Positions 25,307 to 36,473 are shown, counted from the first letter of the stretch. The stretch is 64,000 bases of DNA from Hordeum vulgare subsp. vulgare (GCF_904849725.1 NC_058518.1:9072147-9136146); one strand, 5' to 3'. Numbers and translations are program-made. The notes: generated by a model from the sequence alone, not told the origin.

Positions 25307-26846
25307 TAGGTTCATGCGTAGATGTCTTCTCGAGTAGAACACAAAAGTTTTTGTGGGCGGTGATGTGCGTTTTGCTGCCCTCCTTAGTCTTTTCTTGATT
25401 CCGCGGTATTGTTGGATTGGAGCGGCTTGGACCGACATTACTCGTACGCTTACGAGAGACTGGTTTCATCGCTACGAGTAACTCCGTTGCTCAAAGATGA
25501 GTGGCAAGTGTCGGTTTCTCCAACTTTAGTTGAATCGATTTGACCGAGGAGGTCCTTGGATGAGGTTAAATAGCAACTCATATATCTCCGTTGTGGTGTT
25601 TGCGTAAGTAAGATGCGATCCTACTAGATACCCATGGTCACCACGTAAAACATGCAACAACAAAATTAGAGGACGTCTAACTTGTTTTTGCAGGGTATGC
25701 TTGTGATGTGATATGGCCAACGATGTGATGTGATATATTGGATGTATGAGATGATCATGTTGTAATAGAAATATCGACTTGCACGTCGATGGTACGGCAA
25801 CCGGCAAGAGCCATAGGGTTGTCTTTATACTAAAGTTTGTGCTTGCAGATGCGTTTACTATTTTGCTAGGATGTAGCTTTAGTAGTAATAGCATGAGTAG
25901 CACGACAACCCCGATGGCAACACGTTGATGGAGATCATGGCGTGGCGCCGGTGACAAGAAGATCGTGCCGGTGCTTTGGTGATGAAGATCAAGAAGCACG
26001 TGATGATGGCCATATCATGTCACTTATGAATTGCATGTGATGTTAATCCTTTAATGCACCTTATTTTGCTTAGAACGACGGTAGCATTATGAGGTGATCT
26101 CTCACTAAAATTTCAAGACGAAATTGTGTTCTCCCCGACTGTGCACCATTGCTACAGTTCGTCGTTTCGAGACACCACGTGATGATCGGGTGTGATAGAC
26201 TCAACGTTCACATACAACGGGCGCAAAACAGTTGCGCACGCGGAACACTCGGGTTAAGCTTGACGAGCCTAGCATGTGCAGACATGGCCTCGAACACATG
26301 AGACCGAAAGGTCGAGCATGAATCGTATAGTTGATATGATTAGCATAGAGATGCTTACCACTGAAACTATTCTCGACTCACGTGATGATCGGACTTGAGA
26401 TAGTGGATTTGGATCATGTACCACTCAAATGACTAGAGAGATGTACTTTTTGAGTGGGAGTTCTTAAGTAATATGATTAATTGTCATGAACATAGTCTAA
26501 TGGTCTTTGCAAATTACGATGTAGCTTGCGCTATAGCTCTACTGTTTCTTTTGTTCCTAGAGAAAATTTAGTTGAAAGTTGATAGTAGCAAACTTTGCAG
26601 ACTGAGTGTGTAAAACCGAGGATTGTCCTCGTTGCTGCACAGAAGGCTTATGTCCTTAATGCACCACTCGGTGTGCTGCACCTCGAGCGTCGTCTGTGGA
26701 TGCTGTGAACATCCAACATACACGTTTCTGATGACTACACGATACTTCAGTACAAAATACTTAATGGCTTAGAAGCAAGGCGCCGAAAACGTTGTAAAAC
26801 GTCACGGAACATAAGTGATGTTCTAAAGAGATGAAATTGTGATTTC

Positions 26847-29431
26847 ATGCTTGTGCCCTTGTTAAGAGGTACGAGACCTCCGACAAGATTCTTTGTCCAC
26901 AAAGTAAAGGAGAAAGGCTCAATCGTTGAGCATGTGCTCAGATTGTCTGAGTACGACAATCGCTTGAATCAAGTGGGAGTTAATCTTCCAGATGAGATAG
27001 TGATAGTTCTCCAAAGTCACTGCCACCAAGCTGTGAGAGCTTCGTGATGAACTATAACATATCAAGGATACATACAATGATCCTTGAGCGATTCGCGATG
27101 TTTGACACTACGAAAGTAGAAATCAAGAAGGAGCATCAATAGTTGATGGTTTGTAAAACCACTAAGTTTCAAGAAAGGCAAGGGCTAGAAGGGATACTTC
27201 GTGAAACGGCAAAACAGTTGCTGCACTAATGAAGACACCCAAGATTAAACCCAAACCCGAGACTAAGTGCTTCTGTAACGAGGGGAACAGTCACTGAGGC
27301 GGAGCAACTCTAGATACTTGGTAGATAAGAAGGCTGGCAAAAGTCAAGAGAAGTATATTAGATATACATGATGTTGATGTGTACTTTACTAGTACTCCTA
27401 GTAGCATGAGGGTATTGGATACCGGTTCGGTTGCTAAGTGATTAGTAACACGAAATGAAAGCTACGGCATAAACGGAGACTAGCTAAAGGCGAGGTGACG
27501 ATACGTGTTGGAAGTGTTTCCAAGGTTGATATGATCAAACGTCGCACGCTCCCTCTACCATCGGGATTGGTGTTAAACCTAAATAATTGTTATTTGGTGC
27601 TTGCGTTAAGCATGAACATGATTGGATCGTGTTTATTGCAATACGATTATTCATTTAAAGAGAATAATGGTTACTCTATTTTCTTGAATAATCACCTTCA
27701 ATGGTTTATTGAATCTCGATCGTAGTGTTACACATGTTCATAATATTGGTGCCAAAAGATACGAATTAATGATGATAGTACCACTTACTTGTGGCACTGC
27801 CGCTTGAGTCATGTTAGTATAAATTGCATGAAGAGGCTCCATGCTCATGGATCTTTGTACTCACCTGCTTTCGAATCACTAGTGACATGCAAATCATACC
27901 ACATGAGCAAGGCCTTGTTTTCATTGAGATGAAATAAGATAGTAACTTGTTGGAAGTGATACATTTTGATGTATGCAGTCCAATGGGTGCTGAGGCACGC
28001 AGTGGATATCATGTTCTTACTTCACCGACGATTTGAGTAGATACAGGAGTATTTACTTAATGAATCACAAGTTTGAAATGTTGAAAAGTTCAAATCCGTT
28101 TCAGAGTGAAGTTCGTCGTAACAAGAGGATAAACTGTCTACGATATGATCATAGAAATGAATATCTGAGTTACAAGTTTTGGTACGCAGTTAAGACAATG
28201 TGGAAATTGTTTCGCAGTTCATGCCACCTGAAACATCATAGTGTGATGATGTGTCTGAACGTCATAGCCACGCACTATTTGGTATGGTGCATACTATGAT
28301 GTCTCTTATCGAATTACCACTATCGTTTATGGGTTATGCATTAGAGACAACCGCACTCACTTTAAATAGGGCACCGCGTATTTCCGTTGAGATGACACAG
28401 TATAGACTGAGGTTTAGAGAAATCTAAACTGTCGTTTCTTGAAAGTTTGGGGTTTCGACACTTATGTGAAAAAAGTTTCAGTCTGATAAGCTCGAACCCA
28501 AAGCGGATAAATGCATCTTCATAGGATATCCAAAACAGTTGGGTACATCTCCTATCTCAGATCCGAAAGCAAGGTGTTTGTTTCTAGAAACGAATCCTTT
28601 CTCGAGGAAAGGTTTCTCTCGAAAGAATTGAGTGGGAGGGTAGTAGAACTTGATGAGGTTATTGAACCATCACTTCAACCAGTGTGTAGCAGGGTGCATG
28701 AAGTTGTTCATGTGGCGCCTACACCAATTGAAGTGGAAACTGATGATGATGATCATTGAGCTTCGAATCAAGTTACTACAAACCTCGTAGGTCGACAAGG
28801 TCGCGTACTGCTGCAGAGTAGTACGGTAACCCTGTCTTGGAGGTCATGTTATTGAGCAACAGTGAACCTATGAGTTATGGAGAAAGCGATGGTGGGCCCA
28901 GATTCCGACAAATGGCTGGAAGCCATGAAATCCGAGAGAGGATCCATGTGTGAAAACAAAGTGTAGACTTTGGTAGAACTACTTGATGGTCATAGGACTA
29001 TTGAGTAAAAAATGGATCTTTAAAAGAAGACAGACGATGATGGTGATAAGTCACCATTAAGGAAAGCTCGACTTGTCGCAAAGATGTTTTCGACAAAATC
29101 AAACAGTTGACTATGATGAGACTTTCTCACTCGTAGCGATGCTAAAGGTCTGTTAGAATTATGTTAGTTGTTGATGCATTATTTATGAAATATTGCACGT
29201 AGGATGTCAAAACATTGTTTTCTCGATGGTTTCCTTGAGCAAACATTGTATGTGATAAAACCAGAAGGTTTTGTCGATCCTAAAGATACTAGCAAGTATG
29301 CAAGCTCCAGTGATCCTTCAATGGACTGGTGCAAGCATCTCGGAGTTGGAATATACACTTTGATGAGATGATCAAAGATTCTGGGTTTGTACAAGGTTTA
29401 TGAGAAACTTGTATTTCCAAAGAGGTGAGTG
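26847..29431 (+). pseudogene. Degenerate gag-pol of Copia copy B
   Basis: The gag-like stretch is at 26847-27047 (KGSIVEHVLRLSEYDNRL, then LPDEIV). A zinc-knuckle remnant (KCFCNEGNSH) is near 27270 and a protease-like VLDTGS is near 27415. Integrase pieces lie at 28033-28290 (SRYRSIYLMNHK, NEYLSYKFW) and 28440-28570. RT remnants lie at about 29020-29400 (KARLVAK, YDETFSLVAML, EGFVDPKDTSK). Stops and frameshifts occur within every domain. The same breaks are in copy A. The 3' end is lost in the deletion at 29431/29432. Confidence 0.75.
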
Positions 29432-31152
29432 GGAAACACAATACTTGTGTGGATACATAGACAAAACACTGTCCCTAGTAAGCCTCTAGTTGACTAGCTC
29501 GTTGATCAAAGATGGTCAAGGTTTCCTGGCCATAGGCAAGTGTTGTCACTTGATAACGGGATCACATCATTAGGAGAATTATGTGATGGACTAGACCCAA
29601 ACTAATAGACGTAGCATGTTGATCGTGTCATTTTGTTGCTACTGTTTTCTGCGTGTCAAGTATTTGTTCCTATGACCATGAGATCATATAACTCACGGAC
29701 ACCGGAGGAATGCTTTGTGTGTATCAAACGTCGCAACGTAACTGGGTGACTATAAAGATGCTCTACAGGTATCTCCGAAGGTGTTCGTTGAGTTAGTATG
29801 GATCAAGACTGGGATTTGTCACTCCGTGTGACGGAGAGGTATCTCGGGGCCCACTCGGTAATACAACATCACACACAAGCCTTGCAAGCAATGTAACTTA
29901 GTGTAAGTTGCGGGATCTTGTATTACGGAACGAGTAAAGAGACTTGCCGGTAAACGAGATTGAAATAGGTATGCGGATACTGATGATCGAATCTCGGGCA
30001 AGTAACATACCGAAGGACAAAGGGAATGACATACGGGATTATATGAATCCTTGGCACTGAGGTTCAAACGATAAGATCTTCGTAGAATATGTAGGATCCA
30101 ATATGGGCATCCAGGTCCCGCTATTGGATATTGACCGAGGAGTCTCTCGGGTCATGTCTACATAGTTCTCGAACCCGCAGGGTCTGCACACTTAAGGTTC
30201 GACGTTGTTTTATGCGTATTTGAGTTATATGGTTGGTTACCGAATGTTGTTCGGAGTCCCGGATGAGATCACGAACGTCACGAGGGTTTCCGGAATAGTC
30301 CGGAAACGAAGATTGATATATAGGATGACCTCATTTGATTACCGGAAGGTTTTCGGAGTTACCGGGAATGTACCGGGAATGACGAATGGGTTCCGGGAGT
30401 TCACCGGGGGGGCAACCAACCCCGGGGAAGCCCATAGGCCTTGAGGGTGGCACACCAGCCCTTAGTGGGCTGGTGGGACAGCCCAAAAGGGCTCTATGCG
30501 CCAAGAAGAGAAAATCAAGAGAAAAGAAAAAAAAAAAAGAGGAGGAGGTGGGAAGGAAGGGGGACTCCCTCCCACCAAACCAAGTCCAACTCGGTTTGGG
30601 GGGGAGTCCTCCCCCCTTGGACTCGGCCGACCCCCTTGGGGCTCCTTGAGCCCGAAGGCAAGGTCCCCTCCCTCCCACCTATATATACGGAGGTTTTAGG
30701 GCTGATTTGAGACGATTTTTCCACGGCAGCCCGACCACATACCTCCACAGTTTTTCCTCTAGATCGCGTTTCCGTGGAGCTCGGGCGGAGCCCTGCTGAG
30801 ACAAGGTCATCACCAACCTCCGGAGCGCCGTCACGCTGCCGGAGAACTCTTCTACCTCTCCGTCTCTCTTGCTGGATCAAGAAGGCCGAGATCATCGTCG
30901 AGTTGTACGTGTGCTGAACGCGGAGGTGCCGTCCGTTCGGTACTAGATCATGGGACTGATCGCGGGATTGTTCGCGGGGCGGATCGAGGGATGTGAGGAC
31001 GTTCCACTACATCAACCGCGTTCTCTAACGCTTCTGCTGTACGATCTACAAGGGTACGTAGATCACTCATCCCCTCTCGTAGATGGACATCACCATGATA
31101 GGTCTTCGTGCGCGTAGGAAATTTTTCGTTTCCTATGCGACGTTCCCCAACA
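29432..31152 (+). repeat. 3' LTR of Copia copy B, 5'-truncated
   Basis: The 1721-bp fragment corresponds to positions 99-1813 of the 5' LTR. The first aligned bases, ggaaacacaatac, equal 23578-23590. The junction has only a short shared tgg, which suggests a deletion by illegitimate recombination. Confidence 0.87.
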
Positions 31153-31191
31153 CTTATGGAACTTGGTTTTCGCTTGAGGACAAGCAAGGTC

Positions 31192-31206
31192 TAAGCTTGG
31201 GGGAGT
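31192..31206 (+). promoter_or_regulatory. Polypurine tract of the Athila-like element
   Basis: taagcttgggggagt stands directly before the LTR start TGATACGTCC at 31207. This is the expected plus-strand primer site. Confidence 0.78.
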
Positions 31207-32707
31207 TGATACGTCCATTTTGCATCATGCTTTCATGTTGATATTTATTGCTTTTTGGGCTGTTGTATTACTTGTGGTACCATATTTATGCCTTTTCTCT
31301 CTTATTTTGCAAGGATTATTTGAAGAGGGAGAATTCAGGCAGCTGGAATTCTGGACTGGAAAAAGAGAAAATCCTAGTCCACTATTATGCACATCTCCAA
31401 ATGCCCTGAAAATTTACGTGGATTTTTTCTGGAATATACTAAAAATACTGGGCGAAAGAACTACCGGAGGGGGGCCACCAGGGCCCCACAAGCCCCCACT
31501 CCGCCACCACCCCCTGGTGGCGGTGGGCATGCTTGTGGGCTGCCTGAAGGCCCACTAGCCCCCCTCTTTTGCTATATGAAGCGTCCTGGTCTGGAAAAAA
31601 TCATAAGGGAGGTTTTTCGTAGTTTCGCCGCCGCCACTAGGCGGAACTTGAGCAGATCCAATCTAGAGCTCCGGCAGGACGATCGTGCCGGGGAAATTTC
31701 CCTCCCGGAGGGGGGAATCATCGCCATCGTCATCACCAACACTCCTCTCGTCGGAGGGGAGGCATCTTCATCAGCACCATCTCCTCTCCAATCCCTAGTT
31801 CATCTCTTGTAATCAATATTCATCTCGCGACTCCGATTGGTACTTGTAAGGTTGCTAGTAGTGTTGATTACTCTTTGTAGTTGATGCTTGTTGGATTACT
31901 TGGTGGAAGAGTTTATGTTCAGATCCTTGATGCTATTCATTACACCTCTGGTCATGATTATGATTATGTCTTGTGAGTAGTTACTTTTGTTCCTGAAGAC
32001 ATGGGATAAGTCATGCTAATAATAGTCATGTGAATTTGATATTCGTTCGGTATTTTGATATGTTGTTTGTTGTTTTTCCTCTAGTGGTGTTATGTGAACG
32101 TCGACTACATAACACTTCACCATATTTGGGCCTAGAGGAAGGCATTGGTAAGTAGTAAGTAGATGATGGGTTGCTGGAAACCCCACTCTATGTGTTGCTT
32201 CGTGAGGGGCTGATTTGGATCCACTAGTTTAATGCTATGGTTAGACTTTGTCTTAAATCTTCTTTTGTAGTTGCGGATGGTTGCGAGAAAGGTTAATCAT
32301 AAGTGGGGTACTTGTCCAAGTAAGGGCAGTACCCAAGCGCCGGTCCACCCACATGTCAAACTATCAAAGTAACGAACGTGAATCATATGAACATGATGAA
32401 ACTAGCATGACAGAAATTCCCGTGTGTCTTCGGGAGCGTTTTTCCTCATATAAGACTTTGTTCAGGCTTGTCCCTTGCTACAAAAGGGATTGGGCCTCTT
32501 GCTGCACCGTTGCTACTACTTGTTACTTGTTACTTTTTGCTTGCTACGTTTCACCTCACTACACAATCACTTGTTACCGCTACTTTCAGTGCTTGCAGTT
32601 ATTACCTTGCTGAAATCCGTTTATCAGAGCCTTCTACTCCTCGTTGGGTTCGACACTCTTACTTATCGAAAGGACTACGATTGATCCCCTATACTTGTGG
32701 GTCATCA
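31207..32707 (+). repeat. 3' LTR of the Athila-like element
   Basis: The 1501-bp LTR begins TGATACGTCC and ends GGGTCATCA, so TGAT and ATCA form the short terminal inverted repeat. A GC-rich hairpin lies at 31486-31538 and a TATA-like gctatatgaag near 31570. The small frame at 31387-31812 overlaps them and is not a gene. The LTR border is fixed by the jump into Copia RT sequence at 32708. Confidence 0.85.
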
Positions 32708-35010
32708 GGCTGCTGCACGTAGACTTCCTCCTTGAGCTCACCATTGAGGAAAGATGACTTGACGTCCATGTGGTGCACAGCCCATCCCGAGCTTGCTGCG
32801 AGCGCCAGGAGCAACCGAACTGATTCAAGTCGAGCAACTGGTGCGAACACTTCATCGTAGTCGATCCCGTGCTGCTGCACATATCCTTTTGCAACTAGCT
32901 GGGCCTTGTGCTTGAGAACCCTTCCTTGGGCGTCCTTCTTCAGCTTGAACACCCACTTGAGCCCGATCGCACGGTGTCCCGGAGGAAGGACCGTCAGGCG
33001 CCATGTCTGGTTTTCTTCGATAGCTGTCATTTCTTCGAGCATGGCATGTCGCCAGGCCGCCTCCTGCTCTGCTTCTGAGAATGATCCAGGCTCCTCCATC
33101 GCCAGGAGGTGAAGTTCTTCGTCAGGCTCTGTAGCTGGCCCGGCTTTCAGCACGTCCTCCAGTGTGCGAAACCGGTGCTTCCGTCCTGGATCGTCGTCGG
33201 CGTCTAGATCCTTTGCTGCATCAGACGGTGGTGTCGCGAACTCCACGCGCGCGTCTAGGGGTGCTGGTGTGGCGAGGCCACCGAGAGAAGTACTTGGCGG
33301 AGGTACGGACGCCCCAGAGCCCGGCGTAGCAGGCTCTGCTTATGACTCCGCTCCGCCGCTTGCCTGGACTGTAGCACCACTCACAAGCTGTTCGATTGTG
33401 AATGTGTTGCTACCACTGAAGGTGTTCACCACAGCTTCTTCAGAATTCCAGTCCCAGTGCGCGTTCTCATCGAACACTGCATCGCGGGTGATGTGCACCC
33501 GCTTTGTGACAGGATCATATGCCCTGTAGCCCTTCGTCCCTTGCTCATACCCGACGAAGATCATCTTCTTGCTGCGATCATCCAACTTCTTTAGTCCTGG
33601 GCTCGTGTCCTTGACATGGACGACACAGCCAAACGTGCGAAGGTATCCCACATTCGTCTTGCGCCCATGCCATGCCTCGAACGGTGTCATACCTTCGACG
33701 CTCTTTGTCGGTGGTCGGTTCAGCAGGAATACGGCCGTCGTGATCGCTTCTCCCCAGAACTCTCCTGCAATGCGCTTGGCCTTCAGCAGGCTGCGAGCCA
33801 TGCCCACCATTGTTCCATTTCGCCGCTCCACCACCCCATTCTGTTGAGGTGAATACGGCGCTGTGAGGTGCCTTTCCACACCCAGCTCGGCGCAGTAAGC
33901 TGTGAACGAACCAGAGGTGAATTCCCCGCCGCGATCTGTTCGCATTACCTTCAGCTTCCGGTCGGACTCTGATTCTGCGCCGGCTTGTACTCGCTTGATT
34001 GCCGCAGGCGCCTCGTCCTTGGACGGTAGTAGCACGACCCACATGAAACGCGTGGCGTCGTCCACCAGGAGGAGGAAGTACTTCTTCCCGCCCGGCGTTG
34101 CAGGCGTGATCGGACCATAGAGGTCGCCGCGCACCAGCTCGAGGCGCTCCTTTGCCCGATATTGTGCCTACCTGCTGAAAGAGGTGCGCCGCTGCTTTCC
34201 CGCCAGGCATGCGTCACAGAGTCGATCCGCCTGGTCGACTAGTGGCAGCCCATGCACCACTCCCTCCCGCGCTAGCTTGCATAGGGCGTCGAAGTTCAGG
34301 TGCCCGAACCGCGCGTGCCACGTCCATCCCGCGTCCTCCGCGCTTGCCGCCGCGAGGCACACGGGCTGACTGACTTGCAGGGCGATGGTGTACATGCGAT
34401 TTGGTGCTCGATGTACCTTCGCGAGTAGACGTCGCTGACGATCACGAACACGGAGCACCCCGTCCTGGATCAGCACCTGGCATCCACTCTCATCGAGCTG
34501 GCCCAGGCTGATGATGTGGGAGCGCAGGCTGGGTATGAAGTACACCCCCATAATCGCGCGGTCCTCGCCGGTCTTGCAGGTGAGGAGGATCGTCCCCCGG
34601 TCGCAGATGTTAACCGTGGATCCGTCTCCCAGCTTGTCGGTCTCGGTAACGGTGGTGTCGATCTCGGCGAAGACGGAGCGATCTCCCGTCATGTGGTTGG
34701 ACGCCGCGGAGTCCAGATACCACACTCCACTGCCGCCGTTCCCCTCGTGTCCGAGGTTGGCCTGGATGGTATCTTCGACGAGGTGGACGGGTGTAGCCAG
34801 AGTCCTGTCGGGGTTGTTGTCGAACAGGTCACATACTTGGGCCATCAGCAGCCCTGGTTCCTCATCGTCAGCGCCCGCCTGCACGAGATGCGCCTCCCCT
34901 TTGGGCTTGGATTTGCATTCTCGTGCCCAGTGCCCTACTTGCTTGCAGTAGGGGCATATGTCCTTGGATTTGTCCACCGCGTCCACGCCCACGGCCGCGC
35001 CCCCGTCCGT
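32708..35010 (-). pseudogene. pol of the short-LTR Copia element (zinc knuckle, protease, integrase, RT start)
   Basis: One minus-strand frame carries in order: a CCHC knuckle (CPYCKQVGHWARECKSK, near 34930), the protease (WYLDSAASNHMTGD), the pre-integrase finger (HARFGHLN, then CDACLAGK), the integrase core (Asp in LLLVDDATRFMW, Asp in RTDRGGEF, Glu in QQNGVVERRNGT) and the start of RT ([25 protein letters not shown], in two parts, and [12 protein letters not shown]). A TAG at 34168-34170 probably replaces CAG, and a TAA lies near 33340. The frame is otherwise continuous down to 32708, where the Athila LTR cuts it after VYVQQP. A frameshift near 34990-35010 separates it from gag. Confidence 0.86.
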
Positions 35011-35749
35011 TGCTGTTCGAGGATCTATCTCCTTCCCGCTGCTTCATGCGCGCAAACCACTCCTCCTCCGTGAGGAGCAGCCTGCCGCTGTTGTCTCCCG
35101 CTCCGGGCACGGTGTCGAGCTCATATCTTTCCTCCGCCGCCTTGAGCCGCCCGATCAGCTCTTCGAGAGGGAGTGTATTCAGGTCCACAAGTGTCTCGAT
35201 CGCGCACGCCATCGGGGAGTAGGCTTTGGGCACGACCGAGAGGAACTTGCGGACGACTGCGGGCTCGCCGATCTTGTCACCGAGCAGCTCAAGTTGTGTG
35301 ACCAGGGAGGAGAGGCGCATACCAAAGTCATCGATGCTTTCACCATCGCTGAACTTGATCGCCTCGAATTGTCGGCGGAGGGCTGTTGCCTTGGCTTCCC
35401 GAACACGGCTCACACCGAGCCGCATCGTCTTGATCGTGTCCCACGCATCCTTCGTCGTGTCCTTCGCGGCGAGTGTGGACACCATCGTAGGGGGAACCGA
35501 CCGCAGCAGGCACTCCATTGCCGTGCGGTCAGTGTCTCGCTCTGGCGTCCCGTCATTGACGGCGACCCAGAGCTGTCGCGCCTCCGGCATGACCTGCGTC
35601 AGGAGGGCCCAGTCGGAGTAGTGTGTGCGCGTGAGCATAGGCCACTCGCCTCCGGTGTCGCGCACCACGCACTGGTGCACAACCATCGCGCCTCCCGTCG
35701 ACCCGCTGATCTCGCCGCTCTTCTTCGCCGGACTGCTAGGTCCCGTCAT
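34990..35749 (-). pseudogene. gag of the short-LTR Copia element
   Basis: The start is taken at ATG 35749 (MTGPSSPAKKSGEIS), because upstream in-frame codons fall in the LTR. The ~250-residue protein has a Copia gag domain (DWALLTQVMPEARQLW, then KDAWDTIKTMRLG and RLSSLVTQLELLGD) and ends in a basic Arg-Gly repeat (GRGRGRGRGG). The frame shifts inside the DNA for this repeat, before the zinc knuckle. The low-complexity repeat makes slippage a likely cause. The product would be the particle shell. Confidence 0.82.
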
Positions 35750-35772
35750 CCCCCACAGGTCGTCGAGCACGA

Positions 35773-35785
35773 GGCTCCAATACCA
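35773..35785 (-). promoter_or_regulatory. Primer-binding site of the short-LTR Copia element
   Basis: The minus-strand TGGTATTGGAGCC, two bases after the proposed LTR end CCCGACA, resembles the initiator tRNA-Met complement used by Copia elements, with two or three differences. Confidence 0.6.
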
Positions 35786-35787
35786 AT

Positions 35788-36112
35788 TGTCGGGCGAGAC
35801 CCCTTCAGCTAGAGGCTCGCCGGTGTTCACCGGCGACCGAGAAGAAGAGAAACCCACACACGAGAGAGAGAGTTTTGTGCTGCGCAACTAACTTGCAGCT
35901 TTTCGGGTTTAGCTCTCTTTATTCAGAGTTCTGTTACAGCGACAGAGAAAGAAAAAAATGTCACCAACGGCCGATGCCATCTTCACGGCGGCGATCCTCG
36001 CGACTCGTGCCATCCCACGACTCGAATCATGCGCGCATGAAGTGGCCCTCGACGACTCCATCAGCTCTCCTATTCCGTCGCGCCATCCCATGACTAGGCC
36101 AGCTGGAAATCA
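35788..36112 (-). repeat. Probable 5' LTR of the short-LTR Copia element
   Basis: The end at 35788 is set by the primer site. The start at 36112 (minus TGATTTCC) is a guess based on the TG rule and on where inhibitor-gene sequence begins. If right, the LTR is 325 bp and the target duplication begins gtgag (36113-36117). The partner LTR is outside the window, so the border cannot be tested here. Confidence 0.45.
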
Positions 36113-36259
36113 GTGAGGGTTTTGCCTAAACCTACACTACTCCCTGAACCGAACACTTCGCAGAGCTTCAGTCCAGGGTTTTATGTTGAAAACGAAAACC
36201 TCTACTCCATGGCGATGATGATGATCCCACCATGGCTACTGATCTTAAGTTTAAACCTG

Positions 36260-36473
36260 ACATTAGCTAGAGGAAGGAGTGAGCTAACTATGCCGGTCAA
36301 CTGTTTTACAGCGCGCACGGACGAAGATGAGCTCGCTGGATGCCGCCACCACCAGATGCCCCGCCGGTGAGGAGAAGAAGTCGTCCTGGGCGGAGTTAGT
36401 GGGGAAGTCCATCGAGGACGCCAGGAAGGTCATCCTCAAGGACATGCCTGAAGCGGACATCAAAGTCCTCCCA
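36260..36473 (+). pseudogene. Truncated CI-1-type protease inhibitor gene (copy a)
   Basis: The intron end and coding start repeat those of copy b (37400-37611) almost base for base. The ATG at 36327 begins [16 protein letters not shown]. Similarity stops after DIKVLP at 36473, just before the reactive-site loop. The frame then runs VCKLRS into a stop, so no working inhibitor is made. Unlike copy b it has Ala for Pro in SWPELVG. A CACTA-like fragment follows directly. The upstream exon is not visible because the short-LTR Copia element lies before 36113. Confidence 0.82.

Larger units (their letters stand above)
23480..31152 (+). mobile_element. Copia LTR retrotransposon copy B (Angela/BARE-like), plus strand, with internal deletion
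   Basis: The element starts TGTTGGAAATATGCCC and ends CCCCAACA, with cttat duplicated at 23475-23479 and 31153-31157. The 5' LTR is 1813 bp, the same length as in copy A. The 3' LTR lacks its first 98 bp and the preceding internal end with the polypurine tract. The deletion joins internal sequence (up to about 29431) directly to LTR position 99. The LTRs differ at about 16 of 1721 comparable positions. The internal sequence is collinear with copy A and carries the same dead pol. It interrupts the 3' non-coding part of the Athila-like element. Confidence 0.9.
1..32707 (+). mobile_element. Athila-like Ty3/Gypsy LTR retrotransposon, 5' end outside window
   Basis: Broken gag, protease, reverse transcriptase, RNase H and integrase follow in that order from base 3. 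They are interrupted at 3524-20172 and resume to 21195. A coiled-coil ORF, a non-coding stretch, a polypurine tract and a 3' LTR (31207-32707) complete the element. The order of domains, with integrase after RNase H, is that of Ty3/Gypsy. The style of the RT and protease and the extra ORF after pol fit the Athila lineage. The 5' LTR and primer site lie before the window. Just after the 3' LTR, the sequence goes straight into the RT of a minus-strand Copia element, so this copy inserted there; its target duplication should start with ggctg at 32708. Several stops and frameshifts show it is inactive. Two other elements are nested in it. Confidence 0.88.
32708..36112 (-). mobile_element. Short-LTR Copia retrotransposon, minus strand, 3' part beyond the Athila insertion
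   Basis: On the minus strand the element reads LTR, primer site, gag, protease, integrase and RT, which is the Ty1/Copia order. The Athila-like element splits the RT, so the rest of RT, the RNase H and the second LTR must lie before the window start. The coding sequence has higher GC than its surroundings and only a few breaks: one frameshift and two in-frame stops. It is the outermost and so the oldest layer of the nest in order of insertion. Confidence 0.85.

Noticed and set aside
33578..34210. A 210-codon minus-strand frame over the Copia integrase
   Set aside because: It is a frame shadow; the true frame shows the integrase motifs.
34958..35812. A 284-codon plus-strand frame opposite the Copia gag
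   Set aside because: It is the complement of the GC-rich gag, and no motif is present.
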